Source: an uncultured Bacteroidales bacterium
GTDB taxonomy: Bacteria; Bacteroidota; Bacteroidia; Bacteroidales; Bacteroidaceae
Direction: 5' to 3'
Length of the DNA stretch: 64,000 nt
Assembly (NCBI GenBank): GCA_949297215.1
Contig: CASFRV010000008.1
Coordinates: forward strand, 4,816 to 68,815
Part shown: piece by piece, positions 25,088 through 34,444 of the stretch
Numbering within the stretch: position 1 is the first letter of the stretch
Layout of the letters: each line of letters starts with the position of its first letter
Made by a program: the position numbers and the translations under genes
The notes under the pieces: generated by a model
The model's input: only the letters and a program-made list of their open reading frames with translations
What the model was told of the DNA's origin: nothing
The model's database searches: none

Positions 25088-25215
25088 GCATGTTTGCAGC
25101 GGCAGGGTGGGACCGGGCGCGGGCCGGCGGGCACTTTTTTATGAGAAAAGCCGTCCAAACTGCTCAAAAAGGCCGTTTTTTGCAGCACCCGCGGCCCGGA
25201 ACGATTTTTTTATTG

Positions 25216-25223
25216 TAAGTTTG
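25216..25223 (+). promoter_or_regulatory. -7 element for the small membrane protein / beta-barrel pair
   Basis: TAAGTTTG about 20 bp before the start codon at 25244; no good -33 box was seen. Confidence 0.5.
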
Positions 25224-25243
25224 CGCATAAAACCCGAAACCCG

Positions 25244-25483
25244 ATGCCGAAAAGACGTTTCCGCCGGGCCGTTTGGCTGCCTGTTGCGCTGGCGCTGTAC
25301 CTTACCGCCTCGTATATCTACCTGTATTGGAAGGGCAATCTGCAACTGACGCCCCGCCACATGGGCATCGTCGCCCTGTCGTACGTGCTGGTGGCGGCGC
25401 TCTGGTGGGTGAACCGCCGGCGCGAACGCGCGGAGCAGGGCTTCACGCAGAACCAACAATCACAGACAAAGAAGGAAATATGA
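25244..25483 (+). CDS. Small two-helix inner-membrane protein
   Basis: A 79-residue protein with a basic N-terminus and two hydrophobic segments (about 10-28 and 41-57, AVWLPVALALYLTASYIYLY and MGIVALSYVLVAALWW), ending in a basic, glutamine-rich tail. No family is recognised. Its stop overlaps the ATG of the next gene (ATGA), which argues that it is real and translationally coupled to the barrel protein. Topology probably places both ends in the cytoplasm (basic residues on both ends). Confidence 0.75.
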   Translation: MPKRRFRRAVWLPVALALYLTASYIYLYWKGNLQLTPRHMGIVALSYVLVAALWWVNRRRERAEQGFTQNQQSQTKKEI

Positions 25484-25956
25484 AAAGATGGATGACCGTC
25501 GTGCTGCTCTTCGTGGCAGTGCTCAGTGCACACGCACAGTTTGAGAAAGGCAAGAAGTTTGTGGGCGCCTCGCTCTCGGGCCTGGGGCTTTCATACAGTT
25601 CGAGCGAGCGCTTCCGCATGGGCCTCGACGCCGAGGCCGGCTATTTCGTGGCCGACAGCTGGCTCATCAAGGCCAACGTGGGCTACGAGCACACACGCCA
25701 GGCCGACGACGTGCGCGTGGGCCTCATGGCGCGCTACTACATCACGCAGAACGGCCTGTCGCTGGGCGCCGGGGCCGAATACAACCACTTCACGCCGAAA
25801 AACAACGACGTGATGATACCCGTCGAGCTGGGCTATACGTTCTTCCTGAACCAGTATATCACCATCGAGCCCGCCATCTATTATAAAATGAGCCTGCACG
25901 ACTTCAGCAACAACAGCACGGTGGGCGCACGCATCGGCTTCGGCTACTACTTCTGA
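25480..25956 (+). CDS. Outer-membrane beta-barrel protein (OmpA/OMP_b-brl-like)
   Basis: A 158-residue protein with a signal peptide ending at Ala20 (AHAQF). The mature part is a short porin-like barrel: KFVGASLSGLGLSYSSSERF, then alternating strands through GLSLGAGAEYNHF and a terminal GARIGFGYYF. The length fits an eight-stranded barrel. It is coupled (ATGA) to the small membrane protein upstream and is 35 nt before thiL. A similar arrangement is not one I know as a named system. Confidence 0.8.
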   Translation: MKRWMTVVLLFVAVLSAHAQFEKGKKFVGASLSGLGLSYSSSERFRMGLDAEAGYFVADSWLIKANVGYEHTRQADDVRVGLMARYYITQNGLSLGAGAEYNHFTPKNNDVMIPVELGYTFFLNQYITIEPAIYYKMSLHDFSNNSTVGARIGFGYYF

Positions 25957-25991
25957 GCCCTGCGCCACGCATGCACCGCAACGAAACGCTT

Positions 25992-27050
25992 ATGTCACGA
26001 ACCGAAATATCCACGCTCGGCGAGTTTGGCCTCATCCGTCACCTCACGGAAGGCCTCACGCCCCGCAACGCCTCGACCCTGCGCGGCGTGGGCGACGACT
26101 GCGCCGTGCTCAGCTATAACGACAGCCACCTGCTCGTCACGAGCGACCTGCTCATGGAGGGCATTCACTTCGACTTGGTCTACACCCCGCTGAAACATCT
26201 CGGCTACAAGGCCGCGATGGTCAACTTCTCCGACGTTTACGCCATGAACGGCCAGCCGCGCCAGCTGCTCTGCAACGTGGCCGTGGGCCGCCGCGCCTCG
26301 GTGGAAGACCTCGACGCCATCTACGACGGCCTGCGCCTGGCCTGCGAAAACCACGGCGTCGACCTCGTAGGAGGCGACACCAGTTCGTCGCTCACGGGCC
26401 TCACGCTGAGCCTCACCTGCCTGGGCGAGGCCGAGCCCGGGGCCGAGGTCTATCGCAGCGGCGCCCACGACACCGACCTGGTGTGCGTCAGCGGCGACCT
26501 GGGGGCCGCCTACATGGGCCTCCAACTGCTCGAACGCGAAAAGATGGCCCTCGCCGGCAAGAAAGGCGCCGCCGCCGAGGACTTGCAGCCCGATTTTGGC
26601 GGGCGCGAATACCTGCTCGAACGCTTCCTCAAGCCCGAGGCGCGACGCGACGTCGTGATGCGCCTGCGCGAGGCCGGCATACGCCCCACGGCCATGATGG
26701 ACGTGAGCGACGGCCTCTCCTCGGAGCTGCTCCACATCTGCTCGCAGAGCCACGTGGGCTGCCGCATCTACGAGGAGCGCATCCCTCTCGACTATCAGAC
26801 GGCGGCCGTGGCCGAGGAGTTCAACCTGAACGTCACCACCTGCGCCCTCAACGGCGGCGAGGACTATGAGCTGCTCTTCACCGTCCCGCTGGCCGACCAC
26901 GAGCGCGTGGCCGCCATCGACGACGTCCACGTCATCGGCCACATCACGCGCCCCGAGCAGGGCTCCGTCCTCGTCACGCGCGACGGGCAGGAGTTTCCTC
27001 TGCGTGCCCAGGGCTGGAACGCATTCACCGAAGACGGCGGCCGGCAGTGA
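25992..27050 (+). CDS. thiL: Thiamine-monophosphate kinase ThiL
   Basis: A 352-residue cytoplasmic enzyme making thiamine diphosphate from thiamine monophosphate and ATP. Family motifs are LGEFGLIRHLT, GVGDDCAVL (nucleotide/metal loop), TSDLLMEGIHFDL, AAMVNFSDVYAMNG, VGGDTSSSLTGL and MMDVSDGLSSELLHI. The ATG at 25992 is preferred to 25971 because the family N-terminus begins just after it. There is no thiamine (TPP) riboswitch visible upstream and no other thi gene nearby. It lies 35 nt after the barrel gene and may share its transcript. Confidence 0.95.
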   Translation: MSRTEISTLGEFGLIRHLTEGLTPRNASTLRGVGDDCAVLSYNDSHLLVTSDLLMEGIHFDLVYTPLKHLGYKAAMVNFSDVYAMNGQPRQLLCNVAVGRRASVEDLDAIYDGLRLACENHGVDLVGGDTSSSLTGLTLSLTCLGEAEPGAEVYRSGAHDTDLVCVSGDLGAAYMGLQLLEREKMALAGKKGAAAEDLQPDFGGREYLLERFLKPEARRDVVMRLREAGIRPTAMMDVSDGLSSELLHICSQSHVGCRIYEERIPLDYQTAAVAEEFNLNVTTCALNGGEDYELLFTVPLADHERVAAIDDVHVIGHITRPEQGSVLVTRDGQEFPLRAQGWNAFTEDGGRQ

Positions 27051-27171
27051 GCCCGCCCCGCTCCGCCCCAGTATGCGCCCGTCAAGGATTAGTAATATGT
27101 TTGATAACAAATAGAGGGGCAGTATAACGGCAATGAAAGCCATAGGCCTCCCAACCGGGCGCATATTTAAG

Positions 27172-27208
27172 CGACGGCCTCCCCACCCACCGGTGCGGGA
27201 GGCCGTCG
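27172..27208 (+). terminator. Hairpin after thiL
   Basis: Perfect 12-bp stem CGACGGCCTCCC / GGGAGGCCGTCG (27172-27183, 27197-27208). No T-run follows. Confidence 0.5.
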
Positions 27209-27245
27209 TGCGTCGGGCCGGGGCGCAGGGCGGCGCCTGCCATCT

Positions 27246-27334
27246 CTGTCAGAAAAGCTGACAGGCCGACGTGACAGAATGGCGTGAAATGTCGGCAGGC
27301 CATCGTGTCCGGCCCTTTGGCACGCTTTTGGCAC
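27246..27334 (+). promoter_or_regulatory. Sigma-54-type promoter and activator sites upstream of groES
   Basis: A perfect inverted repeat CTGTCAG-AAAAG-CTGACAG at 27246-27264 is followed by a further half-site TGACAGAA (27272-27279) and then TTTGGCACGCTTTTGGCACG at about 27316-27335. In it GG (27319-27320) and GC (27331-27332) are 10 bp apart, the sigma-54 -24/-12 spacing. No sigma-70-like TAnnTTTG is present before groES. The start of transcription would be about 70 nt before the ATG at 27414. The activator binding at the palindrome is inferred. Confidence 0.6.
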
Positions 27335-27413
27335 GAACCGGGGCGGGAACGCCCGACACCGTGGCGCCACCGCAAGCAAACGTTACAACAAAACTTTTTA
27401 AAATAACGCTATC

Positions 27414-27686
27414 ATGACTATCAAACCATTAGCAGACAGGGTGCTCGTGAAGCCTGCGCCCGCAGAAGAGAAAACCGTAGGCGGCATCATCATCCCCGAC
27501 ACGGCCAAAGAAAAGCCCTTGCAGGGAACCGTCCTTGCCGTGGGCAACGGCACGAAAGACGAGGAAATGGTGCTCAAAGTGAACGACACCGTCCTCTACG
27601 GCAAGTACTCGGGCACGGAAGTTGAGCTCGATGGTGAGAAATACCTCATCATGCGTCAGAGCGACGTCCTCGCCGTGCTGGCATAA
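27414..27686 (+). CDS. groES: Co-chaperonin GroES
   Basis: A 90-residue protein of exact family length. It forms the seven-subunit lid on GroEL. Family motifs include [14 protein letters not shown] at the N-terminus, the mobile-loop region (about 17-33, [18 protein letters not shown]) and [20 protein letters not shown]. It begins the groES-groEL operon, 48 nt before groEL, behind a sigma-54-type promoter. Confidence 0.98.
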   Translation: MTIKPLADRVLVKPAPAEEKTVGGIIIPDTAKEKPLQGTVLAVGNGTKDEEMVLKVNDTVLYGKYSGTEVELDGEKYLIMRQSDVLAVLA

Positions 27687-27704
27687 CGCACCTTATTATA
27701 TTAA

Positions 27705-29369
<1,665 letters not shown>

Positions 29370-29406
29370 AAATTTGTTCCATCTATATTTGATAATTTTG
29401 TTGCGG

Positions 29407-29442
29407 AGTCGGTCGGCCCGGGAGGGTCGGCCGACTTTTTTG
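29407..29442 (+). terminator. Terminator of groES-groEL
   Basis: A 13-bp stem with two G-T wobbles, AGTCGGTCGGCCC / GGGTCGGCCGACT, followed by six T. It is 37 nt after the groEL stop. Confidence 0.9.
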
Positions 29443-29509
29443 CATTCGGGCTACTCCTTATTATATAGGGTAAAGTGGCGAGGGGCGGCCCTTGCTTCGC
29501 CGCGTCAGC

Positions 29510-29540
29510 TTGGCGGGGCGGAGGTTTTTCCGTATTTTTG
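29510..29540 (+). promoter_or_regulatory. Promoter of the Ca2+-type P-ATPase
   Basis: TTG at 29510-29512, 20 bp, TATTTTTG at 29533-29540; leader about 100 nt to 29648. Confidence 0.75.
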
Positions 29541-29647
29541 TCCGCAAATATGAGATGCAGTCCGGGAGCGACGGGCCGGAGGATTTTTCTCCTTTGGCGC
29601 CCGCCCGTCCGGCCGTTGAGTTGCTACAAGTTTATCCCAAAGAAATA

Positions 29648-32326
29648 ATGGAACAACCGAAACATCGACAAGGACTGACGTCCGAACAGGTGGCCGAGAG
29701 CCGCCGAAAGTATGGTGAAAACGTATTGACACCGCCCAAGCGCGAGCCGCTGTGGCGGCAGTTCCTCGAAAAGTTTGAAGACCCCATCATCCGCATCCTG
29801 CTTGTGGCGCTGCTGGCTTCGGTGGGCATCGCCTGCTTCGAATACCACGAGGGGGGCGACGCCGGCGTCTTCCTGGAACCGTCGGGCATCTTCGTGGCCG
29901 TCATGCTGGCCACGGGCATCGGCTTCTGGTTCGAGGTGAAGGCCAACCGGGCCTTCAACGTGCTCAACAAGGTGAACGACGACGACGCCGTGCAGGTGGT
30001 GCGCGACGGCCACGTGCAGGAGGTGCCCAAGCGCGACGTCGTGGTGGGCGACCTCGTCGTGCTCAACACGGGCGTTGAGATACCGGCCGACGGAGAGCTC
30101 GTCGAAGCCGTGTCGATGCAGGTCAACGAGTCGTCGCTCACGGGCGAGCCCGTCGTCAAAAAGTCGGTGCGGCCCGAGGACTTCGACAAAGACGCCACCT
30201 ATCCCACCAACTGCGTGCTGCGCGGCACCACCGTGGTCGACGGTCACGGCCTGATGTGCGTGGCCCACGTGGGCGACGCCACCGAGAACGGTAAAGTGTT
30301 CGTGGCCGCCCAGATCGACAACAGCGTGAAGACGCCTCTCAACCACCAGCTCGACGGTCTGGGCGGTGTCATCACGAAGGTGAGCTACGTGCTGGCCGGT
30401 CTCATCCTGGTGGGTCGCCTCATCACCTATTTCCACGGCCTGGAAGCGTTCGGGTGGGTCGACTTTGTGGCCTATCTGCTCCAAACGGTGATGATTGCCG
30501 TCACGCTCATCGTCGTGGCCGTGCCTGAGGGCCTGCCCATGAGCGTCACCCTCTCGCTGGCCCTGAGCATGCGCCGCATGTTGAAGACCAACAACCTTGT
30601 GCGCAAGATGCATGCCTGCGAGACGATGGGCGCCACCACCGTCATCTGCACCGACAAGACCGGCACGCTCACGCAGAACCAGATGCGCGTGAGCGAGATG
30701 CGCATTTTCGGCCCGCAGAACGAGCGCACCGACGCCCTTATGGCCGAGGGCATCGCCGTCAACTCCACCGCCTTTCTCGACACGACCGGCGGAGGCGCGG
30801 CCCGCGTGATGGGCAACCCCACCGAGGGCGCCCTGCTCCTGTGGCTCAACGACCGCGGCGTGGGCTATGAGGCCCTGCGCGAGGCCGCTCCCGTCGAGGA
30901 GCAGCTCACCTTCTCGACCGAGCGCAAGTATATGGCCACCGTGGTGCGCTCGGCCGTGCCCGGTTGCGAGGGCCGTCGCATCCTCTACGTCAAGGGCGCG
31001 CCCGAGATTGTGCGTCGCCTCTGCGCCGGGGCCGCGGGCAACGTATCGGACGACGAGCTCGGAAACCTCCTGCTGGGCTATCAGAACCAGGCCATGCGCA
31101 CGCTGGGCTTTGCCATGCAGGAACTCGCCGACGGCGACGCCACGATAGCCGACGGCCGTGTGACGGCCACGCGCCTCACGTTCCTGGGCGTGGCCGCCAT
31201 TGCCGACCCCGTTCGTGCCGAGGTGCCTGCCGCCGTGAGCAGCTGCATGCAGGCCGGCATCAGCGTGAAAATCGTGACGGGCGATACGCCGGCCACGGCC
31301 CGCGAGATTGGCCGCCGCATCGGTCTGTGGCAGGAGGGCGACGGAGCGCGCAACGAGATAACCGGCCCCGAGTTTGCCGCCTTGAGCGACGAGGAGCTGC
31401 GCGACCGCGTGCTCGACCTGAAAATCATCTCCCGCGCACGGCCCATGGACAAGAAGCGCCTGGTCGAGACCTTGCAGGAGAAGGGCCAGGTGGTGGCCGT
31501 CACGGGCGACGGCACCAACGACGCCCCCGCCCTGAAGGCGGCCCACGTGGGCCTCTCCATGGGCGACGGCACGTCGGTGGCCAAGGAGGCCAGTGACATC
31601 ACCATCATCGACAACTCGTTCCAGAGCATAGCCCGCGCCGTCATGTGGGGCCGCTCGCTCTACCGCAACATACAGCGCTTCGTGCTCTTCCAGATGACCA
31701 TCAACGTGGCCGCCTGCCTCATCGTGCTCATCGGCGCGTTCCTGGGCACGCAGTCGCCCCTCACCGTGACGCAGATGCTCTGGGTCAACCTCATCATGGA
31801 CACGTTTGCCGCCATGGCTCTGGCCTCGCTGCCCCCCACGCCCGAGGTGATGCGCGAAAAGCCGCGCCGCCGCACCGACTTCATCGTGACGCCCGCCATG
31901 TGGCGCGGCATACTGGGCATGGGCGCCCTCTTCACGGCCCTGCTCATCGCCCTGCTCGTGGTGTTCCAGCGCTACGACGTCACGTCGCTCACCGACTATT
32001 CGTGGCTTTCCCTGCCCCAGGCCGAGGCCTTCCTCACGCCCTACGAGGAGAGCGTCTTTTTCACCATCTTCGTGCTGTTCCAGTTTTGGAACATGTTCAA
32101 CGCCCGCGCCTATGCCACGGGCCATAGCGCCCTGCACGCTCTGGGCGGCAGCCGCGGCTTCCTGCTCATCGCGCTGGTCATCCTCTTGGGCCAGGTGGTC
32201 ATCGTCAGCGTGGGCGGCTCGATGTTCAACGTCTCGCCCCTGCCCTGGACCGACTGGCTCGCCATCATAGCCGCCACGAGCCTCGTGCTCTGGGGCGGCG
32301 AGCTGAAACGTCTGTTCAGCCGATAA
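29648..32326 (+). CDS. Calcium-translocating P-type ATPase (PMCA-like)
   Basis: An 892-residue inner-membrane pump of P-type IIB length. Order: cation-transporting N-terminal domain (about 1-70), helices 1-2, actuator domain with VNESSLTGEP, helices 3-4 with the VAVPEGLPM loop that binds Ca2+, phosphorylation site Asp336 in CTDKTGTLTQ, nucleotide domain, hinge TGDGTNDAPAL (619-629), and six C-terminal helices. It exports Ca2+ or a related divalent cation using ATP. The ATG at 29648 is chosen because the family N-terminus follows it. It is monocistronic. Confidence 0.93.
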   Translation: MEQPKHRQGLTSEQVAESRRKYGENVLTPPKREPLWRQFLEKFEDPIIRILLVALLASVGIACFEYHEGGDAGVFLEPSGIFVAVMLATGIGFWFEVKANRAFNVLNKVNDDDAVQVVRDGHVQEVPKRDVVVGDLVVLNTGVEIPADGELVEAVSMQVNESSLTGEPVVKKSVRPEDFDKDATYPTNCVLRGTTVVDGHGLMCVAHVGDATENGKVFVAAQIDNSVKTPLNHQLDGLGGVITKVSYVLAGLILVGRLITYFHGLEAFGWVDFVAYLLQTVMIAVTLIVVAVPEGLPMSVTLSLALSMRRMLKTNNLVRKMHACETMGATTVICTDKTGTLTQNQMRVSEMRIFGPQNERTDALMAEGIAVNSTAFLDTTGGGAARVMGNPTEGALLLWLNDRGVGYEALREAAPVEEQLTFSTERKYMATVVRSAVPGCEGRRILYVKGAPEIVRRLCAGAAGNVSDDELGNLLLGYQNQAMRTLGFAMQELADGDATIADGRVTATRLTFLGVAAIADPVRAEVPAAVSSCMQAGISVKIVTGDTPATAREIGRRIGLWQEGDGARNEITGPEFAALSDEELRDRVLDLKIISRARPMDKKRLVETLQEKGQVVAVTGDGTNDAPALKAAHVGLSMGDGTSVAKEASDITIIDNSFQSIARAVMWGRSLYRNIQRFVLFQMTINVAACLIVLIGAFLGTQSPLTVTQMLWVNLIMDTFAAMALASLPPTPEVMREKPRRRTDFIVTPAMWRGILGMGALFTALLIALLVVFQRYDVTSLTDYSWLSLPQAEAFLTPYEESVFFTIFVLFQFWNMFNARAYATGHSALHALGGSRGFLLIALVILLGQVVIVSVGGSMFNVSPLPWTDWLAIIAATSLVLWGGELKRLFSR

Positions 32327-32345
32327 GCATCTCCCCACCCGGCGT

Positions 32346-32378
32346 GGGGGGGGGGCCCGGGGGGCCCCCCCCGGTGTT
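32346..32378 (+). terminator. G/C homopolymer hairpin after the P-type ATPase
   Basis: Ten G (32346-32355), three C, six G, eight C (32365-32372), then GGTGTTTTT. The G10 and C8 tracts can pair, and a T-run follows, fitting a terminator. Long G and C runs are also prone to slippage in sequencing and replication. Confidence 0.55.
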
Positions 32379-32413
32379 TTTCAGGCACAAAAAAAAACCA
32401 TATGGAGAGAGAC

Positions 32414-32938
32414 ATGACAAGGAACTAGCGGGCGGCCTGCGCCGACCTGCTCTTCGAGCTCGACCGCCTGCCGCCCTCGCGCGAGCAGGAGCGCCGCGCC
32501 CTGATAGACCGTCTGCTGGGCAGCACGCGCGGCGCGTGCTGCATCCTTTCGCCCTTCCGCTGCGACTATGGCTACAACATCCACGTGGGCGAAAACTTCT
32601 TTATGAACGTGGGCTGCACTGTGCTCGACGGCGCCCCCGTGACCTTTGGCAACAACGTCTTCGTGGCCCCCGGCTGCGGCTTCTACACCGCCGGCCACCC
32701 GCTCGACGCCGAGCGCCGGGGTGCGGGGCTCGAATACGCCCTGCCCATCCGCGTGGGCAACGACGTGTGGATCGGTGCCCACGTGTGCGTGCTGCCGGGC
32801 GTCACCATCGGCGACGGAGCCGTCATCGGGGCCGGCAGCGTCGTCACGCGCGACGTGCCCCCCGGCGTGCTGGCCGTGGGCAACCCCTGCCGCGTGGTTC
32901 GCCCCATCACCGAGGCCGACCGCCGGCGGTATCGCTGA
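32414..32938 (+). pseudogene. Sugar O-acetyltransferase (Maa/LacA-like), 5' end broken
   Basis: From about 32429 the frame encodes a hexapeptide-repeat (left-handed beta-helix) acetyltransferase: ADLLFELDRLPPS, then CDYGYNIHVGENFFMN, the catalytic His in FYTAGHPLDAERR, and repeats ending in GAGSVVTRDVPPGVLAVGNP. Maltose acetyltransferases need an N-terminal Mac domain starting near MTEKE. Here an ATG at 32414 gives only four codons before an in-frame TAG at 32426. A relic of the Mac start (the codons for KELAGG) is visible one frame over, so a short deletion/frameshift is likely. A product could still start at GTG 32585 (117 residues), but it would lack the N-terminal domain. Confidence 0.7.
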
Positions 32939-32964
32939 CGCCCCGACGCCCCGCCGCAGGGCCA

Positions 32965-33342
32965 CGGCGCGCGCTGTGCGCTATATGGCACAGTGTTAAT
33001 GCGGACAGCGACCGCCGTCGGCCTTCCAGCGATTTTTCCGTGCGTCCATGCGTCTTTTTTGTGCGTCCAAGCGAACGATGCATCGATCCATGGGGTGTTT
33101 CAAGAAATCCATCCCATGGAATTGCCGATCCAAGGGATGGAAATTCCGTTCCATGGGCAGTTTTCAGCAGAAATTTGGCCCCGATTTGCGCCATATAGTG
33201 GCAAAATCGGGGCTTTTTGGCATCCCTGCGGCGGAGTGTCGCGGGGATGTGGCTGAAAACCAGAGGTTTCTATTTTTCGCTCATTTGCGAGCAAGGGAGC
33301 AGTCGCTCGAAAATAATCGATTCTCCGTGTTAAAAAGATGAT
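32965..33342. repeat. Dispersed intergenic repeat, copy B
   Basis: It shares ordered blocks with 9012-9366: TGTGCGCTATATGGCA, GTGTTAA, TCCATCCCATG, CATATAGTGGCAAAA, and a closing GCAGTCGCTCGAAAATAATCG then TTCTCCGTGTTAAAAA. It also has ATCCATGGGGTGTTTC and CCGATCCA, shared as reverse complements with copies near 23550 and 49610. Several ATG-containing frames exist but none resembles a gene. No coding gene is seen between 32939 and 34444. Confidence 0.7.
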
Positions 33343-33354
33343 GAGCGGCAGCAC

Positions 33355-34040
33355 GGGCGGCCTCGAAGAGGCCCGGCTATCAGTAGCCGCGGGTGGAGCG
33401 AAGCGGAACCCGCGGTGCGGACACACACATCAAAGATAGCCTCGAAGAGGCGTCTATGCCACTAGCCGCCACCGGGCATAACGACCTCTTCGAGGCCGAC
33501 ATCACTACCCGTCACCCCACCTCGGGTTCCGCTGCGCTCCACCCGAGGTTACTCATAGCCCGGCCTCTTTGAGGCCGTCACGCCTCGCGGCACACGTTTC
33601 CGCCCGCACAGAAAATCCGCCAAGTTGAGACGCGATTCATAGCGTCTCACGCGCAGGCAAATTCCCATGCGGCAGAATGTCCGCCGCGGCCTGAGGCACA
33701 CCGCGAGGCAGGCGCCCCCATAGGGGGCGAACTTTCTATAACCGCGGGTGAGCCAAAGGCGAACCTGCGGAAAGGAAGCATATAGATATGCGGACCCCAT
33801 GGGGGTCCAACTTCCCATTACCGCGGGTAGGCCGCAGGCACACCCGCGGAGCAGCGAGGCTGCCATACGTCCAATGATCATCGCGCACAAGCCGACGCCC
33901 GCCGACCGGCATCCCGCCGTTCGCACGACGTCTGCATGAAGTTCGACCCCCATGGGGTCGGATTAGTGGGGGAGTTCCTGTCCGCGGGTGGCTTCGCTCA
34001 CCCGCGGTTATAGAAAGTGCGACCCCTATGGGGTCGACAG
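33355..34040. repeat. Array of hairpin triplets in two inverted pairs
   Basis: Hairpins alternate between a short type H1 (GCCTC-GAA-GAGGC or GACCCC-AT-GGGGTC) and a long type H2 (CCGCGGGT ... ACCCGCGG). Triplet 1: 33359-33373, 33387-33415, 33439-33451. Triplet 2, its inverted copy: 33485-33495, 33519-33549, 33561-33577. Triplet 3: 33713-33729, 33742-33770, 33792-33808, with an extra H2 at 33821-33849. Triplet 4, an inverted copy of triplet 3: 33944-33960, 33982-34007, 34020-34036. A separate hairpin TGAGACGC ... GCGTCTCA is at 33626-33649. No coding function. Confidence 0.85.
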
Positions 34041-34266
34041 CCTCGCTGCCGTCGCACCGCCGCCGGGCCCACGGAAAACATACTCCCCTCCGCACGGGCC
34101 GTCCATCCCGTCCCGCAGCCGGCCCCCTCCGTCGCTGCCCCCGTCAGCGGCCCGCTCACCGCCCGCGGCGGCCCGCGGGGGCCGCCGGCGGCGCAAAAGG
34201 TTCCGGGAAACCGTATGTTTTTATATTTTTTGTGCGGCTGCGATGGTTACTTCCGCAAGTTATCCG

Positions 34267-34274
34267 TAAATTTG
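34267..34274 (+). promoter_or_regulatory. -7 element for the phosphohexomutase gene
   Basis: TAAATTTG, with a weak -33. The leader to 34445 would be about 165 nt and G/C-rich, with no recognised regulatory RNA. Confidence 0.55.
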
Positions 34275-34444
34275 TTGCACGAACGCGGGAAAAACCGTAT
34301 GGTGCCGCCGGCGTGCCCCGTGCCGCCCTGCGCCCGACGCCTTTCCTGCCGGCGGCCCGCCACGCGGGGGCTGCCCTTGCCGCCGGCGGGCGGCTCATTG
34401 GAGGAAACCCATACAAACCAACTCATATTTACGAATAACATACC

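Noticed and set aside
25972-25991. TPP riboswitch before thiL
   Set aside because: The gap is 35 nt and lacks any conserved THI-box sequence.
32346-32372. Phase-variable G/C tract controlling the acetyltransferase
   Set aside because: The tract lies before any start codon in a hairpin that fits a terminator; slippage would not restore the in-frame stop at 32426. Kept only as a terminator and a possible sequencing problem.
33355-34040. Hairpin array as CRISPR or as tRNA/rRNA relics
   Set aside because: Repeats are palindromic, vary in spacing, come in inverted pairs and lack unique spacers; no tRNA arms fit.
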